A stretch of 64,000 bases of DNA, taken from positions 62,001 through 126,000 of the forward strand of contig JADDOH010010198.1 of the NCBI GenBank assembly GCA_016648135.1, given 5' to 3'. The stretch is from Agrypnia vestita (Eukaryota; Arthropoda; Insecta; Trichoptera; Phryganeidae). The position numbers and the translations under genes are program-made. The notes beneath the pieces were generated by a model that was not told where the DNA came from, made no database searches, and saw only the letters and a program-made list of their open reading frames with translations. Below are positions 11,097 through 25,047 of the stretch, in pieces (within the stretch, counting starts at the first letter, position 1; each line of letters begins with the position of its first letter).

Positions 11097-11288
11097 GTTT
11101 TCATCACTAATTTGTTGAAAATACTTACATGTTTCGGGGCCAAAGGCTCCTTTATCTGGATACAACACTGATTATTTATTTATCTCCCATATATCTATTT
11201 ATTTTTATTTTGTTTTTTCGTTTTTAATATTTAAATATACGTTGTATCCTGATTAAGTACGTATATTCAACAAATTAGTAGTGAAAAC
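11097..11288. repeat. Small foldback element (192 bp)
   Basis: gttttcatcactaatttgtt at the left is matched by aacaaattagtagtgaaaac at the right, and ggatacaac/gttgtatcc pair further in. The internal acatgtttcggggcc block is shared with the foldback at 27897-28073, so the two are one MITE family. Confidence 0.65.
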
Positions 11289-11994
11289 GAAATATTTTCG
11301 TATTAATTATATATTTATCAAATAAAACATTTGTAAATCTACTGATAAATAATTGTATATTTTATATTTTAAGTCGTACATTTGATTGTATAATATAATG
11401 CTGTTGATTTACAACTGGTAAACACCCATCCAATATAATGATGCCACAAATCAATCGGTAATTAAGGCATAAGGAAGCGGGTAATTAAACTAAATAAGAC
11501 AGGGCTTTGCCAATTCAAAAATTCCTTTGCGGCAAAAATTAATAATTAATTATACCTAGTTAGAGGAAGGAGGAATAGAAGAGCATCGAATGTGCTTTTT
11601 TTTTAATTTCCTAACTATGCTTTGGTAAAATTTTTCTGCCCTGATCCATGCCTGTAAATTCAGATATTATCTCATGCATTCGTTGGGGATCTTACAATCT
11701 GATTTATCTGATCATTTCAAGTCCTTTTCGGATGCTCTTCTAGTCCTGGTGGCATTGGCATTCGTATAACTATCCTCTTCTCATTCATACTTTATCATTA
11801 TTTCTTAATTTTTACAGGTTTATCACAAAAATAATAGGACAATTATATCTACCATAACAAAGTTAATTTATTTTTTAATTAAGTTAATTGCTAGATGGGT
11901 AAATTATTCGCTTAAGTTATATACATTAATTTCTATTTTTAAATACTTAAACAATATTTTTATAAGGTCCGAGAACAAAATGACTGAATTTTCT
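11289..11994. other. AT-rich intergenic, no gene seen
   Basis: No recognisable coding or RNA signal. Confidence 0.35.
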
Positions 11995-12165
11995 CTACAG
12001 AGGGATAAATTAAGATAATTTTTTATGTGACAAACGTGTATAAAAGTCTTTATAGGGTGGCCCAGGGCTTATGAGCTGTATCAGCTGCGAATGCTCGCTG
12101 GGAGCGTTCAGCTGCATTTTGCTTCATATGGTGACGTTTATGCGAATTATCTGTGTTATGGGGCG
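11995..12165 (+). repeat. Family A, partial copy
   Basis: Shares gataaattaagataatttt, then gacaaacgtgtataaaagtc and gggtggcccagggctta with the family A end, then diverges. No right arm is recognised. Confidence 0.5.
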
Positions 12166-13014
12166 TTTTGAATGTGTGTGAGCTTTTTTGCTTTGGTTCA
12201 CTTAAAGCCAGATGTTGAATCTGTACTTATTGTAAAAATTATGGAAATAACATATATTTTTGCATTTTCGACCAATCACAACATAACCATTTTCTACAAA
12301 AATCTATTTATACTATTGATCAAACAGTCGGCTCGTGTATAGCTGAGTCATCTTCCTCTTTTGTGATAAAATTGTTATCCATTAACTTTTGAAATATAAA
12401 GGTGTCGTGTGATATGTAAACGAAGGGCGGCAAATGCTATTTTCACCGGGCGGTTTTTTTTTGGGGCAACCCTGAATAATGATGACATTATGAATATGAT
12501 GGTAATGCCAGAATCCCAAATATCTGTGTGGCGACTATGTTTTTAAGAGCATTGCTCTATTTTTAAAACTGGTCCAAGTGTATTTTCTCCACAAGTTTGT
12601 TTTGACAGTTCGTGCATTATTTTTAGTATCGTGTATTTTTTAATTTTATGAACTGATATAATATTCTATGAGTGTACTTCTCCATGTTTATTGATACCGA
12701 GTATTTACATAAGTTAATTTTATTTATCAATAACAATATGAGATAATACATGTTTTTACGTTGATATTAAAAAAATGTTACGGTAGAACTGCTTTTAATT
12801 TAAATGCATGGTGTATCGAATATAAGCACTAATGAATCTAGCTTCAAAACCGACAATTTCTTTGTGCAAAAAATTTAAAGAAACTGATACTTACAATAAA
12901 GCAGTGTGGAATTGGAATAACTATATTATTTGGTCCCGAGCTTATCCGAAAAATATTTTTAATCCCGAAATATTGCACGTTTTTGATATGTAAAAAATGT
13001 TAGGTACATTTATT
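12166..13014. other. Intergenic, no gene seen
   Basis: AT-rich. A gggcggttttttttt/ggggcaacc patch near 12449 stands out in composition but has no assigned role. Confidence 0.3.
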
Positions 13015-13215
13015 AAGGTATAAAAATCTTCGATAGCCTGCCAAAGGAAATTCAAAACATGGAGAATATAAGGAGGATTAAACTGGAGTGCAAAATTTTA
13101 TTATAAAAACTTTTAAATGATTAGATGGAATGCAATATGTCTAAGTGAAATCATATATTAGCCCACACAACATTATGTGTGGAACTAAATAATTAAGATA
13201 AATAGATAAATAAAT
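13015..13215 (+). mobile_element. LINE 3' end, second copy (plus strand)
   Basis: Contains the same IKIFDSLPKEIQNMEN coding end and the same 3' untranslated sequence (gcccacacaacattatgtgt) as the minus-strand copy at 8326-8690. It finishes in a gataaatagataaataaa tail. The coding part is shorter here, so it is more strongly 5'-truncated. Confidence 0.7.
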
Positions 13216-13420
13216 TTATTAAGATAAATTGTAGATAACTCATAGAAACAAAGCTATTTATATGAAAAGGCATCTATGAAAGTCTTGGCTGACTAGAGTG
13301 ATCATTTTATAAAGTGCAACGTTCACAGTTCCACCCATGGACGATCGCACATCTATCAATTTTTTTAAAGTTGGGTGTATGCGTTATTTATACAACTTCT
13401 TTAATATATTTAAAACAACT
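13216..13420 (+). repeat. Family A, diverged copy
   Basis: Reads agataaattgtagataactc, then a agaaacaaagctatttatat block and later gtgcaacgttcacagttcca, all recognisable family A blocks. It abuts the LINE tail at 13215. Confidence 0.5.
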
Positions 13421-14934
13421 ACAATCTCGCCACTTTAATTAATTTTTTTTAACCACTGCGATTGACTTCAGTGAGAAAATAAATGTACTTATTCACTATG
13501 AAACGAATAAATATCATACATACATTTGAGAAAATATTGCTTCATACTCTAGTTAAAAATAGATATCTCATTACCAGCGGCGACATCTATATACTAGTTC
13601 ATAGGAATGACAAATTTCAACTATAGATGGCGTTAGCGTAAATGAAAGTGACACGTGATATAAAAATCATATATATATATAACTTCCAAAAACTTGATAG
13701 ATGTGGTTGGTCGATCATGAGTGGAATTTACACAATGTTCACCATCTCACCCATGAATGACTACCACATACTATATCATTTTTTTAAAAAGCTGCATATG
13801 TGTTGGATATACTTTGGACAACCCATTCTATATGTGTTTTGTATCTATTATCACCGTATGTGGTATTTTGTTATGTTTTATTTGTTATCCATGAACATCC
13901 ATGCCATCGGTCGGCGGACAAAGTCACATAAGTCAGTTTTGGGTTTAAAACGAAATTTTGTTAAGAGAGCCATGTCTATCATACACCGTTGGGAATAAAC
14001 ACTTAGATATCTCTTTTTATGCCCCAAATAAAATATATAAATAATGTCTGATGGAAAAAATTGTAGTAAACTTTTTTCTAATAAGTGCTTATGCTGAGTC
14101 TAGAGTTTGTGTATAGCTGATAAGATATTCTTATACTTCAGCATCTATTATGGTGAAATGCGCATTTTTACACTAGCTCGTCATTTTTTTTTTCGAAAAT
14201 ATGATTTTTTTAATCAAAATAACATTGATCTTTCATTTGATCTATTAACTTATATTAACAAAATCCTTATATAACTAGTTACATGGCACAAATCCCTTTC
14301 CAAGGGTGGATTATCTGAGTAAAAGGAGATAAAGAAGAAGCAAGCCCATTGAAAATGTTTTATTTTAGCTCCTACCCACTCTAACGTCATGAAACGAAGG
14401 CCTATTTTGTTGAAAATACGTCGAACAGGTGGATTGAGCCAAAATATTAACACTGATTTTTCCAGACCTGGCGCCAAACGATTTTTTTAATGGAAAACAT
14501 CGTAGATAAGGTTTATTTTTGACTTAGAGCAATCAAATATTATTATATAATACAAAAATTTCAAAATATGCACTAAACCTACCTAACTTGCAAAGCATAA
14601 ATATAAACATTCGTACGTTATTTGATTCCTTAAAAGACACCGCATAATTGGGGCAGGTGTTAAGGGTGTTGATTAAAATATTTGTTAAAAGATTGCAACT
14701 GTCGTTCAAGAATGGAATGATGATTATAATTATGACATTGAAAATCGTGTAAAACCCCGTCTCTGTTATGTCGAAAAGTAGTGCATTCACGTTCATATTT
14801 CGCCTTGACACGCAAAATTAGGCTTTATTCGCCATAAAAATGCTGACGCTTATGGGAGGAGTAATCAGTTCATTTCATGGATATTTAAATTATTATAATA
14901 AGGTGTTAAGAATATTGAGAAACAAAGAAATTAA
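13421..14934. other. Repeat-like intergenic stretch with unassigned open frames
   Basis: A 118-codon open frame (13642-13998, +) matches no family I know. Its DNA repeats part of 13310-13420 and of 31920-32060 (atagatatctcatta, cttgatagatgtgg), so I read it as repeat-derived. Open frames of 75 and 92 codons on the minus strand (14250-14811) are also unassigned. Confidence 0.35.
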
Positions 14935-15150
14935 ATATATAGTGAAGCTCATAGAAAATTCAAGGGGCTTTTTAGTTCGAATCGAATTCCAATTGGAAAA
15001 CATTCCAATTGGAAAATTTTTAGGGTTTTCGTCATTTCGTTTAACTTGTATTGAAACGAATGATTTTTTCGTATTTGATATAAGTTACTGTAATGATAGT
15101 CCAACGTTTTACAAAAAATAAGTCAGAAATATTGAAAACATATATATAAG
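14935..15150. repeat. Family B, centre plus right arm only
   Basis: Contains the gaattccaattgg/ccaattgg centre and the right arm (tgtattgaaacgaatga, gatataagttactgtaatga). The left arm is missing. It ends just before the GC-rich K2P promoter region. Confidence 0.6.
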
Positions 15151-15204
15151 CATGTCATTTTGGACCATCATTGTGTTGTGGCCTAGTTTTGGGGGATCGG
15201 AGTG

Positions 15205-15701
15205 CTACCCTCGACCACGACAAGGAAGAGGAGCAAACTCGGCGCCAACCATTGCAGGACGCCTGAAATTTTGCCAGAGCACATCGCAAGCCATAAACCA
15301 CGTTATGTTTGGCTGGCTAACTGCGCGGCGAGGCCCGCCATTTTGTCCAAAATTTATGCACTCCCGCGCTTTCGCTTCCCGCGCGCGCTTTATTTTTAGC
15401 GCGGCGCTATTTGCGGAGCTTCGCGGGCCGGCCGCCGCGGCGCCCGAGTCGCAGAGTTCAGCGAGGTCCAAGGCGCTCGCGAAGGGAATTTCGGAACCGG
15501 GAATTGTTTGACGACCTTACGAGGAATAATTTGAATAGTTTTAGCGAGTTTTGTCTAATGGCGATGCGCTGGTTGGCGTGTAACGGCCGCGGAGTTATCG
15601 GGCGGTTGTGAAAATGTGAAAATAGTTTTCCGTGTGCTATATTTAAATCTTGACTTTGGTCACAGTGCGCGTTTCAGTGATTTTGGTGCCGCGGCGCAGA
15701 G
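15205..15701 (+). promoter_or_regulatory. GC-rich promoter region of the K2P gene
   Basis: The composition changes abruptly to GC- and CpG-rich (gcgcgcgctt, gggccggccgccgcggcg) directly upstream of the first splice donor. A TATA-like ctatatttaaat lies at 15637-15648. An arthropod-type initiator TCAGT lies at 15674-15678, about 30 bp downstream, so transcription may start near 15676. Open frames on both strands here are by-products of high GC. Confidence 0.5.
15676..15701 (+). other. K2P 5' untranslated exon (end defined by splice donor)
   Basis: The donor gcagag|gtgagtgc ends the exon at 15701. Intron 1 (15702-16267) is AT-rich with no other signal and ends in ttttttatag. The exon start is a guess from the TCAGT initiator. 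Confidence 0.45.
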
Positions 15702-16267
15702 GTGAGTGCTTTTGCTGTGATGCTGAATATTATGATGCTGAAATTGAATAATGTTTACTTGTTTTACAATAATTACAACGGCGCTTAAAATCGTTTTCAT
15801 ACAATAATTACGAATTCAATTCCATACATAAATTTTAAAAAGCATTCATTTTTTTTATTAATAAATATTTTATTTGTTTTGTTAAAATTGTTTCAATAAT
15901 AAATACTTTAAAGTAAATTACGCGAAACAAATTTTAAAGTAAATAAAAATATTTTATTAAATTAGCAAAAATACGCTTTATTTTGGTTAAAACTTTAATG
16001 TTTACTTTATTAAATAGATAAACAACAATTTTTATTTGAAGGGTTGGATGCAAAAATGATGAACTAGATTTTATTTTGAGATAAAAATGGGTTATTGTTC
16101 TTACATATTGAAAAGTTAATATAACGTTTCGTTATATTTATATAATTTTTTTCATTTTCTGAGAAATAACTAAAAGGAGATACGCAGTTTTCGCATTCAG
16201 CTCTACAATTTAATTGTTGATTACTTTAAAAGTGATGAAGTAATGACAAATTTATAATTTTTTATAG

Positions 16268-17334
16268 AATTCGGAAAATATAGAGATTTTCAAAAATCCA
16301 AATAAGCAAGAAAGATGGAGGGCGCGGCACAGAAAAAGCCAGCCACAAACATAAAGAAGGTCCCTAGCATAAAGTCTGAATCAGAAACACAAACTGCCGT
16401 CGCCGTGAGAGTTCCATCGCTGAAATTGAAAAAACCATCGCAAGATGAATTCTCTTCTGCTGCAGAGAGAATCGTGACTCCAGAACAGATACAAACTGCG
16501 TCGATGGCGAGAAAACGTAGAATGATTACAAAAAAGGCTCAAGGTGTTCGTACGAGAGAAAAAACCCCAGAACCCAGCAGCAGACCAAGCGTGCAACACG
16601 ATGACACTACAACAACCGATGAAGAAGACCCTCGAACACCGAAAAGTCCGGGAGAAATAGAAGCGGACAGAATATACGCCGAGATGAGAAAAAAAATTCA
16701 ACAAAAAGTTACAGAAAAGGACGATGATGATTTAGACATTGACGCTATACGAGAAGCACACGCAGAAGAACAAAGAGAACGAAGAAGAAGAAGTATCTCA
16801 CCATTTGCGATTCCGACAAAAGAAGAAATCGAAGGACTTCAGCGGAAAGGAAGCTTTATTGATCCTGGAAACAAACTTCTCTCTACTATACCCAGCTATC
16901 CTGTAACATTCAAGGACGAATTTGATCCATTAATTAGAAAAAACTCACTGAAGACCTTAATTGTTGAAGAAGAACCTAAAACTAATACTCTTTCCGTAAC
17001 ACCCAGTCCAGGAACCCCAGGCCTACACAAGGACGTTTTCCAGCTTTCAACTCCTCCTTGTCCCAGAAAAGGACAAGAACCCGACTCGCAGACCGAGAAA
17101 ACGACCATTTTACCCCAAACTGTTAAAAAAACAACTAACCAAGAAAAATTGCAAAAGCCCTTACCGAATAATCAAGACCCCATAACAGCTAAGCCCAATA
17201 AACCTAATCTAAAACCGTCCTCTACCTTCACTGTTGTGAAACCTACCAAAAAAGACACCCCTCAGGATAATCCACCTTCGAACGAAGAACCTCCGATCAG
17301 ACCAAAAAGAAGCAAATCTGGAACAAGAAGTCAG
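16268..17334 (+). CDS. K2P exon 2: start codon and first half of the cytosolic N-terminus
   Basis: The acceptor tttttatag precedes 16268. ATG is at 16315, leaving 47 nt of 5' UTR in this exon. It encodes residues 1-340, which are low-complexity and charged (runs such as KKPATNIKKVPS, RRRRSISPF, PKRSKS), with no folded domain visible. Many R-x-x-S and S/T-P sites suggest phosphorylation. The donor gtcag|gtaaat leaves phase 0. Without splicing the frame would run 11 more codons to a stop at 17370. Intron 2 is only 127 bp (17335-17461). Confidence 0.85.
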
Positions 17335-20300
17335 GTAAATGCGTTGTCTTCAAAATGTATAATACTATAGATACGATGTGTCGCCCGTTCACACCTCTCG
17401 TGGGTTTGACAACGGGCTACGTGCAAGAATCGATAGACTTCTAATTAATTCAATATTTTAGGGCCGTACGAGTGAAAGTGAGATGAGTGAAGATCAGAAC
17501 AAACCCAAAGTAGAACCCCAACCACAGAAAAAACCAAGAGAAAGAAGAAGAACTATTGCCGCGATCAAACGCAGTGTAAGAGAGAGGTCGCCAGCTGTGA
17601 GATCTAAATCTGTCACTAGACCTGAAAAACCATTAGACATAGACGGAATAGAGTTAACAAAAACTAGTTCAGATATAATTGAACTATTACAAAAGGCCAG
17701 GAAGAGAAGCCTTTCTATCCCAGATGATGATGTAAAAACATCGATTGTGAGTCGAAGTCCAGTAGACAGCAGTCGTCAATTGATGACACCAAAAAGGCAA
17801 CCATCCACACCAAAAAGAATAAGAAGTGTTTCATGTCCTAAAACAATAAAAATTCTAAGTCCAGAAGAAACATTGGAGAGTTTCAAACAAGCTCAGAGAA
17901 AGAGTGTCGAAATGGAAAGAAGCCGACAAAGTTCAGGTTACGTGGATGCGAGTCAGTCCGAAGTCACAAGCTCGTGTTATTCTTCGTCGTACAGTGAGGA
18001 CGAATCCGATTTCGATCTCAGTAAGAAAAGTGCAGAACTAACCAAAAAACTGTCTCTTTTACACCTAGAAAAAGAAAGAGAGAAAAATAAAAAAGAACAC
18101 GAAGAAGAAAAAAAAGTTGAAGAAGAGCAAGTAGTGACGGCGATTGACATAGAAAAGGAAAGCAAAATGTCAACAGCGCGCGTCATGTTGAGAAATTCGC
18201 GAAAAGTTTGGAAAGAATTCAAGGTGGAGCAGAAGAAAGAGTACGACAAGATCAAACTGCTCGTGAACAGGTGCTTCAGCGACCTGGTGATCTTGATACT
18301 GCTATGTGGATTCGGCGGAGTGGTGTTCAGGTACACGGAGGGGGCCTTCGAGAACTTCTACAAGTGCGGAGTCAAGAGGGTGAAGCGGGACTTCATCGAC
18401 AGCCTGTGGCAGACCAGCCACAACCAGAGGGAGGAGGACTGGAAGTCCAACGCCAGGAAGCGGCTGTGGGAGTTCGAGACGCAGCTCCACACCGCCCACG
18501 AGGCGGGGGTCCACTCCTACAGCGGGCAGAAGGCGTGGTCCTTCATGAACTCGGTGGTATACTGTTTGACTGTTGTCACGACCATTGGTAAGGGAGTAAT
18601 AAATGTACATTTAAAGTTGTTTTGTTTTATTTTTTAAAATATCTTTTGAATATTTCAGTATTTCCGACAGATATTTTAAGTTAAGATAAATTATTAAGGT
18701 TTCACAGAGACGAAGCTATTTTATTATTAGAAACATGTGTGGAAGTCTTTATAGGGTGGCCGCGGCTAGTGTCCCGTGTGATCTGGCATAAGATATAACT
18801 TAACACAGATAAACTTTCACCAATTCCACCATAAGAACATGCACATGCACAGATTATCAAATTTTGAATGTGGTTTATACCTATGTTCTAAATCAGTTTC
18901 TTTCAAAGAGTAGCTTGTTGGTCTTGTGGTTAGGACTCTCGCCTCATGATCCAAAGGTCGCAGGTTCGAATCTCACTCCAGACAAGCAAGTTAGTCCTAT
19001 TTTCATAGCACGAGCGTTTAGTTTAATTTGAAAATACTAAGAATATTGATGTGACACGAATTCCGTGTTCGCATCTCTATTTAAAAAAAAAGACTCGACT
19101 AGACTATGCTTGAGAGATCTATGGACCTTCCAATGACATATTATACAAATATTTCACTGGTAATGATATTTCTATATTTTTAAAGTGGAATATTAAGAAA
19201 TATTATTTTTTTTATGTATATGTTACAGACAAAGTATTACCTACCTACCTAATGTATTGACAAACTATTACAAGCATTAATGTATACAATATACTAGTTA
19301 ATCTGTATGTTATCAAAATTCATACATTGTATGTCATCATCATCATCATTCTTGGCACTGCAACCCTTGGTGGGTCTTGGCCTCCTCAATATACATTGTA
19401 TGTAATATACATAATATGACACATTGTATGTAACATACATAATATATGATATTATTCCGAAATATATAACATATATACTTGAATAGGCCTGAAAATTATT
19501 ATTTTCATTTTTTTATATTCTTTTGTAGATTATTTGTGTTCTCAGAAAATACAATTAAAAATATTGTTAAATATTTTTAGTTAATGAAAATGTTTTACAT
19601 GCTATATAATAATGTAAATAAAAGTTGCTTTAAACAAATCCTAGGATGAGGGTGAAAGACGTTTCTTTATATTCATCTTACCCTCAAAGAGAAAAGTCGT
19701 GATCATGGAACTGTGGCAAATTAATTAAGGCTAGTTATCTGTCTCCAATTTTCAGATTCATGGCATATCTCGTACATTCCAAGGCTCTGCATTGAAAATT
19801 CTATGAGATCAGTCCATATTCTTGCCAAGATCTACGAGTTGGTTTCGTCCATCTTTCTTTGTATGCCCTCAATTCTTGGGACATGAAAAAAATATCTAAG
19901 TATAGTTGAGGATAGACGCCAATCGATGTTGTATTTTTCGATCATCGAGGAAATAATTTTCGGACTGTCCACGATATACTGGTAGGCACCACATTTCTAA
20001 ACTGTCTATCCTCTTAGGCTCCCATTCTCTCAGGATGTTTTAGCATCGTATTAGATAAGGTTTAGGGCGGTTTTAAGAATGGCGTAAAAATGACATTATT
20101 GAAATTATTAATAATCCAAAATTCTACAGAGAATTATTTGTTTTCTATTTAAAAAATGCACTAATAGAATAAAATGATCTCACTATCATCTGATTTCAAA
20201 ATAAAATGTCAATACAATCCGATGTAATTAAACATAGTAAATGTTTTCTTTCACATCTAACCTAGCACAATAAACAGAAAAACTTTTGAATCTTAAAAAT

Positions 20301-23300
20301 GGAGTTACTACGTAAAAAATATACCCAGGAAATTTGTTAGATAACATTTTGCATTATATTTTTCTGTTCAGATATTTATTTGAATTTCATCTGAAATAAA
20401 TTACCGAGATTTTCGAAGAATTAATAAAAACTCTTTACGAAATTGATGTACGTGTGTGAATATATACACATCCACTTTTAATTTCACGCTCCCCAAAATA
20501 CATATTTATGAATAACGAAACGATACATTTTTTCTATTTTAAAACATGAATATCCATTAAGTGTAAGCTATATTTATAAAGCCGACTCCAAGATGTTCAG
20601 AACAGATGACAGAAGGATTAAACATAGCTTTGAATAATCTCTTTCAGTGTTTAGTATATTGTAAGACTCAGTTTATAATGCTCAACAATTTGTTTATAAT
20701 TAATCATAAAAAATAAATGTGACCTTTTAAATGATTTACCAAAGTAATAAATGAATATAGGTATGATATTATTTGCATCTGGTGAATTTTTTCTCTTTAT
20801 TGGAGACACTGAAAAATGGTTTGTATGAACATTCAATTATAATAAACATGTTTGAAACATGATAGGCCCTATAATTATTATTTATAAATATTATGTACTA
20901 CAATAAAACACAATAATTCACATGACATTGGCATGAAATATATATTTGAATAAATATAAATATTTTTAAATAAAATGTGTGGTATAATCTCACACGAACG
21001 AGAGATGAAGAGTAAGGATGATCATTTTTTTAATTTTTTCGTATAATATATCCCTCGAGTCCTATTTGTATAAGAAAATAGAAGGAAATATTTTTCAGGA
21101 TTTGGGAAAAGCAACAAATAAATATTAAGCAAATATTAAATGTTGTAAAACAAAAGAAAAAATATGAAAATAAAAAGTAATCATACGGTCATATGTAAGT
21201 ATCGCGTTTGTGTGTATATATTATGCGTATGGTTCACCGGTGAGAAAGGAAGGAATGAAATTTTATTGAAATTAGTTTTGAATCTAGAAAAATGTAATTG
21301 ATTGGAAAACGATTTCCGAGCCTTGTATTTAATGTGAGTAGGTAGGTACTGGTATAATTTTAAACTGAATTTTTTATTTGATCCATGTTTTTACAAACGA
21401 ATACCTACTTATCTAAAGGACATGATTTAATTTTTGAACGTGTGAGTTTTGCGACTTTTTGAACATGAAAATTGCTTAAGAAAAATTAATGAAGACTCAC
21501 AGAGACGAAGCTATTTATATGAGAAACGCCTAAGGAAGTCTTTTTATACGATGGGCCCAGGGATTACAACCACAATGCACAATGCAACGTTCACCAATTC
21601 CATTGCAAGAACACCTACACATTATCAAATTTTTGAAAGATCTATAAACAGGATTATTTGGAAAACATTAATACCTCGCTGGACTATATTCCTGCCTTGA
21701 TTATGAGTAGAAAATGTTCAAGCTATCATTTTTTCTAATTTTTCTGACATATTTTTTTACAAAACGTTGAAGTATCATAATAGTAATTTATATCAGTTAC
21801 GAAAAATTCATTCGTTTCAATAAAAGTTAAAAAGTTCGAATTCCAATTGGAGAATATTCCAATTAGAATTCGAAGGTTTTTATTATTTTATTTGATTTGT
21901 ATTGAAGGGAATGAATTTTTCATATTCGATATAAGTTATTGTAATGATAGTCTATCGTGTTACAAAAAATTAGTCAGAAATTTTGAAAAAAATGCAAAGT
22001 TTGATGTCGCATATCTCCATAACCATTGATTGATAGCTTGAATATTTTCGATTCAAATCTAGGCAGAAATATAGTCCTGCGAGGTTAGTAACCTTTTCTC
22101 ATGAGCTCAAATAGTAGCTATACATTAATTTAATAAGATAATGATAACTAAGTGGAGTAGGAATAAGCAATATTATTTTTAATGTTTATAGATATTCTTC
22201 AAAATTATTTAACGTATCACTAGAATACCCCTGAAAATCAGTATTTTTATATATATGAAAATTGAGAGTGATAACGTTAGTTTAGTACAATGAAACAAAA
22301 AACAGCTTTACATTTAGTACAACGAAACAGCTGCAGGATGTTAATGTATATATGTAATATTATGCAACTATTAACGAGTAGGTATTACACGTTATAAACT
22401 TATCCGTCATATATTTTTTCTGAGATTATTCAAGTATAAATTTATTTGAAGGCCCACATGGTAAGACGAAAACAAAGTATTAAAAAAAAATTGTGCTCAG
22501 ACGTGACTAAAATGAAATAAACAGAAAGTACATCGATAAAAACAGAACCAGACAGTCAAATTGTTGGCAGGTAATTGATTGCACAAAGGTCAAGCAGACA
22601 GACAGTTCTAAAATGCAATTATTTTCTAAGTCAAGTGTTGATGGCATTATTCGGTACTTTGAATGATTTATTGGTAGATATTTTGATTAACCGATTATCA
22701 TAATGTATTTAGTTACTTCATTACGATAACAAGTAATTAAAATTTACGACGGGACGAGGATAAATATGCAAAGTAATATTAACAAAAATCTGATTGAAAT
22801 ATGTATGGTGGCGACTAATAAGCTGTCAATGTCCCCTATGTAATTATTAAGGACATTAAAATTAACTAATTAAAGAAATACATAGACAAAAAGAGATTTA
22901 TTCTTGAATTTCTCAATATTTAAAATATTGTAGAAAACTGTAACGGACCAAATGACCTCCTTCTTCTTGTAAATATATCGCAATCTTAAATCATGACATG
23001 TCAAAAAATTACATTTTGAGATAGTTTCAATAGATTCAATGTTTCAATTCTCAGAAAGACGACCATTATATTCTTCTTATTGTGCACCGAAATTTGTATA
23101 ATAATATATATAATATTATATATATATATATATAGTATAAAAGTTTACGTTTTATCTTACATACTTCACACCTAATTATTCTAAATTAGTGTTATAACTT
23201 TAAACAACTATCTATCCTACATTGTCAATTCTGTATTTTTTTCTGTTATACTCTTTGGATTTCTTGAATATATTATTTTGTAAAAGTTACTGCTGTGCCG

Positions 23301-25005
23301 TATTTGAAATAAATAATACGCACGTAATATTTCATAAAATAAAATATGAGAAGGTAATTATACTTATATAAATACATAATACGTTTAAGTATGTGAATAT
23401 TAATACCTTGCAATTAAAAAAATGATTGAAATTCGAGACTATTTCAACTATAAACAGCACATATTTGGGGTAAAATATCTCAGACAGCAATAAATATACA
23501 AAAAATTGAAAAAACAGAGGATAACTAATTTAAAATGTACCAAATTATAGATTTTATGTATTTATCCCTTTCAAAATTAAGGTTCCTACAAATTTATAAG
23601 AAAATTGATTTTGAAAAGGTATATAATTTATATACGTTTCCTATAAAATCTCAAATTCAGTACACTACAAACATGTAGTGCTCCTCGACTAAATTAATTT
23701 TTTTTGATATTGCTACTTTTGCTTTTATACACCACATATTTTTAATTATGAAAAATCAAGACTGTATTTTTTGTCAAATTCTTTCAAATTTTGTACAGTT
23801 CGTTTCGAGTTGTGGTAGTTTTTAACCAGGTAGTTAAAAATATTTTCAAATATCTGCGTAATTGCGTAAGCTACTCAATCATTTGGGGGTCACATGAGCT
23901 TAAGTACTCACTTATGGTAGAGAAAGTACAAAAAAAGTTTGTAATGAGATAGTACGGGCATTATCCATGACTTTACTCAACAGAGTTCCTCCAGAATACG
24001 CTTGGCTACAATAGTTTAGAGATGAGAAGGAATGTGTATCTGATTATGCAATTTAATCGATTGTTGCGCGGTATGATCGATAATCCTGAAATTATGCGGA
24101 GCATTGGTTTGTATGTTCTCGATAATTACGTAAGACAGCGTCAGCATAGATTGTTTCACATTCCAATATACAGCAACCTGCCAATGGTTATGCCTGCTGG
24201 AAGGGCTACTGCTATGCTGAACAATATTACTCTGGACATCGATCTGTTCCATGTCTCTGAGAGGGTTTTCCGAAGACAGATTCTTCTACACCTTTAATAT
24301 GAATGAATTTATATAATATGTTTGATATTTAGTTGTTTATTTCTTTTTTCTGTGTTTTCTCAATTGCTATATTTACGAATTAAACATATGTTTGTAATGT
24401 AAATTTCATATAAAAACTAAATAAATTGAAATGAAATTGAATTCTTATGGGAATTACAAATTTTTGCCATAGAAAACATATGAAATCGGTGAAAGTTTGT
24501 TATATTATATGAACACTTAAGCCAGCTAATACTGATCATAAGTCATGTGGCTACCCTATAAAGACATTCATACATGCATACCGTATAAATAGCTTCGTGT
24601 TTGTAAGACTTATTGATGTGGTGATTTTGAATGAAAAAGTTGGTATATTTATGATAATAAAGGTAATTATATTTATGTGATATTTATTAAAGTGAGATTA
24701 TTCTATATAACACCTATTACTTATCATTAAATGATGGAAAATTAATTTCATCTGGCCTAGGTTTTGCGATTACTTTATTTATACTGAAAATAGACCGCAG
24801 TTGCAGTGAATTAAATTAAAGAATAAAAAATGTTAATGTACCCAGATTCAAAACATATAAGACATAAATATTTACACAAGTTTTCACTGATCGTAAATAG
24901 AAAAAATGTTTTGTTTTTAGATTTTCGTACGAATTGTATAAGAATATTCGACTCCATTATTGACGTCACAATCATGAAATTGGTCAACACTCAGCATCAT
25001 CAAGT

Positions 25006-25047
<42 letters not shown>

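Noticed and set aside
13642..13998. 118-codon open frame as a gene
   Set aside because: Its DNA repeats neighbouring sequence and part of intron 4, and the peptide matches no family. Repeat-derived is more likely.
15152..15611. Overlapping open frames on both strands in the GC-rich promoter
   Set aside because: High GC removes stop codons by chance. The peptides are Ala/Arg-rich without family resemblance, and the region fits a promoter ending at a splice donor.
18208..18591. 127-codon plus-strand and 102-codon minus-strand frames over K2P exon 3
   Set aside because: They are alternative-frame shadows of the GC-rich TM1/cap coding sequence.
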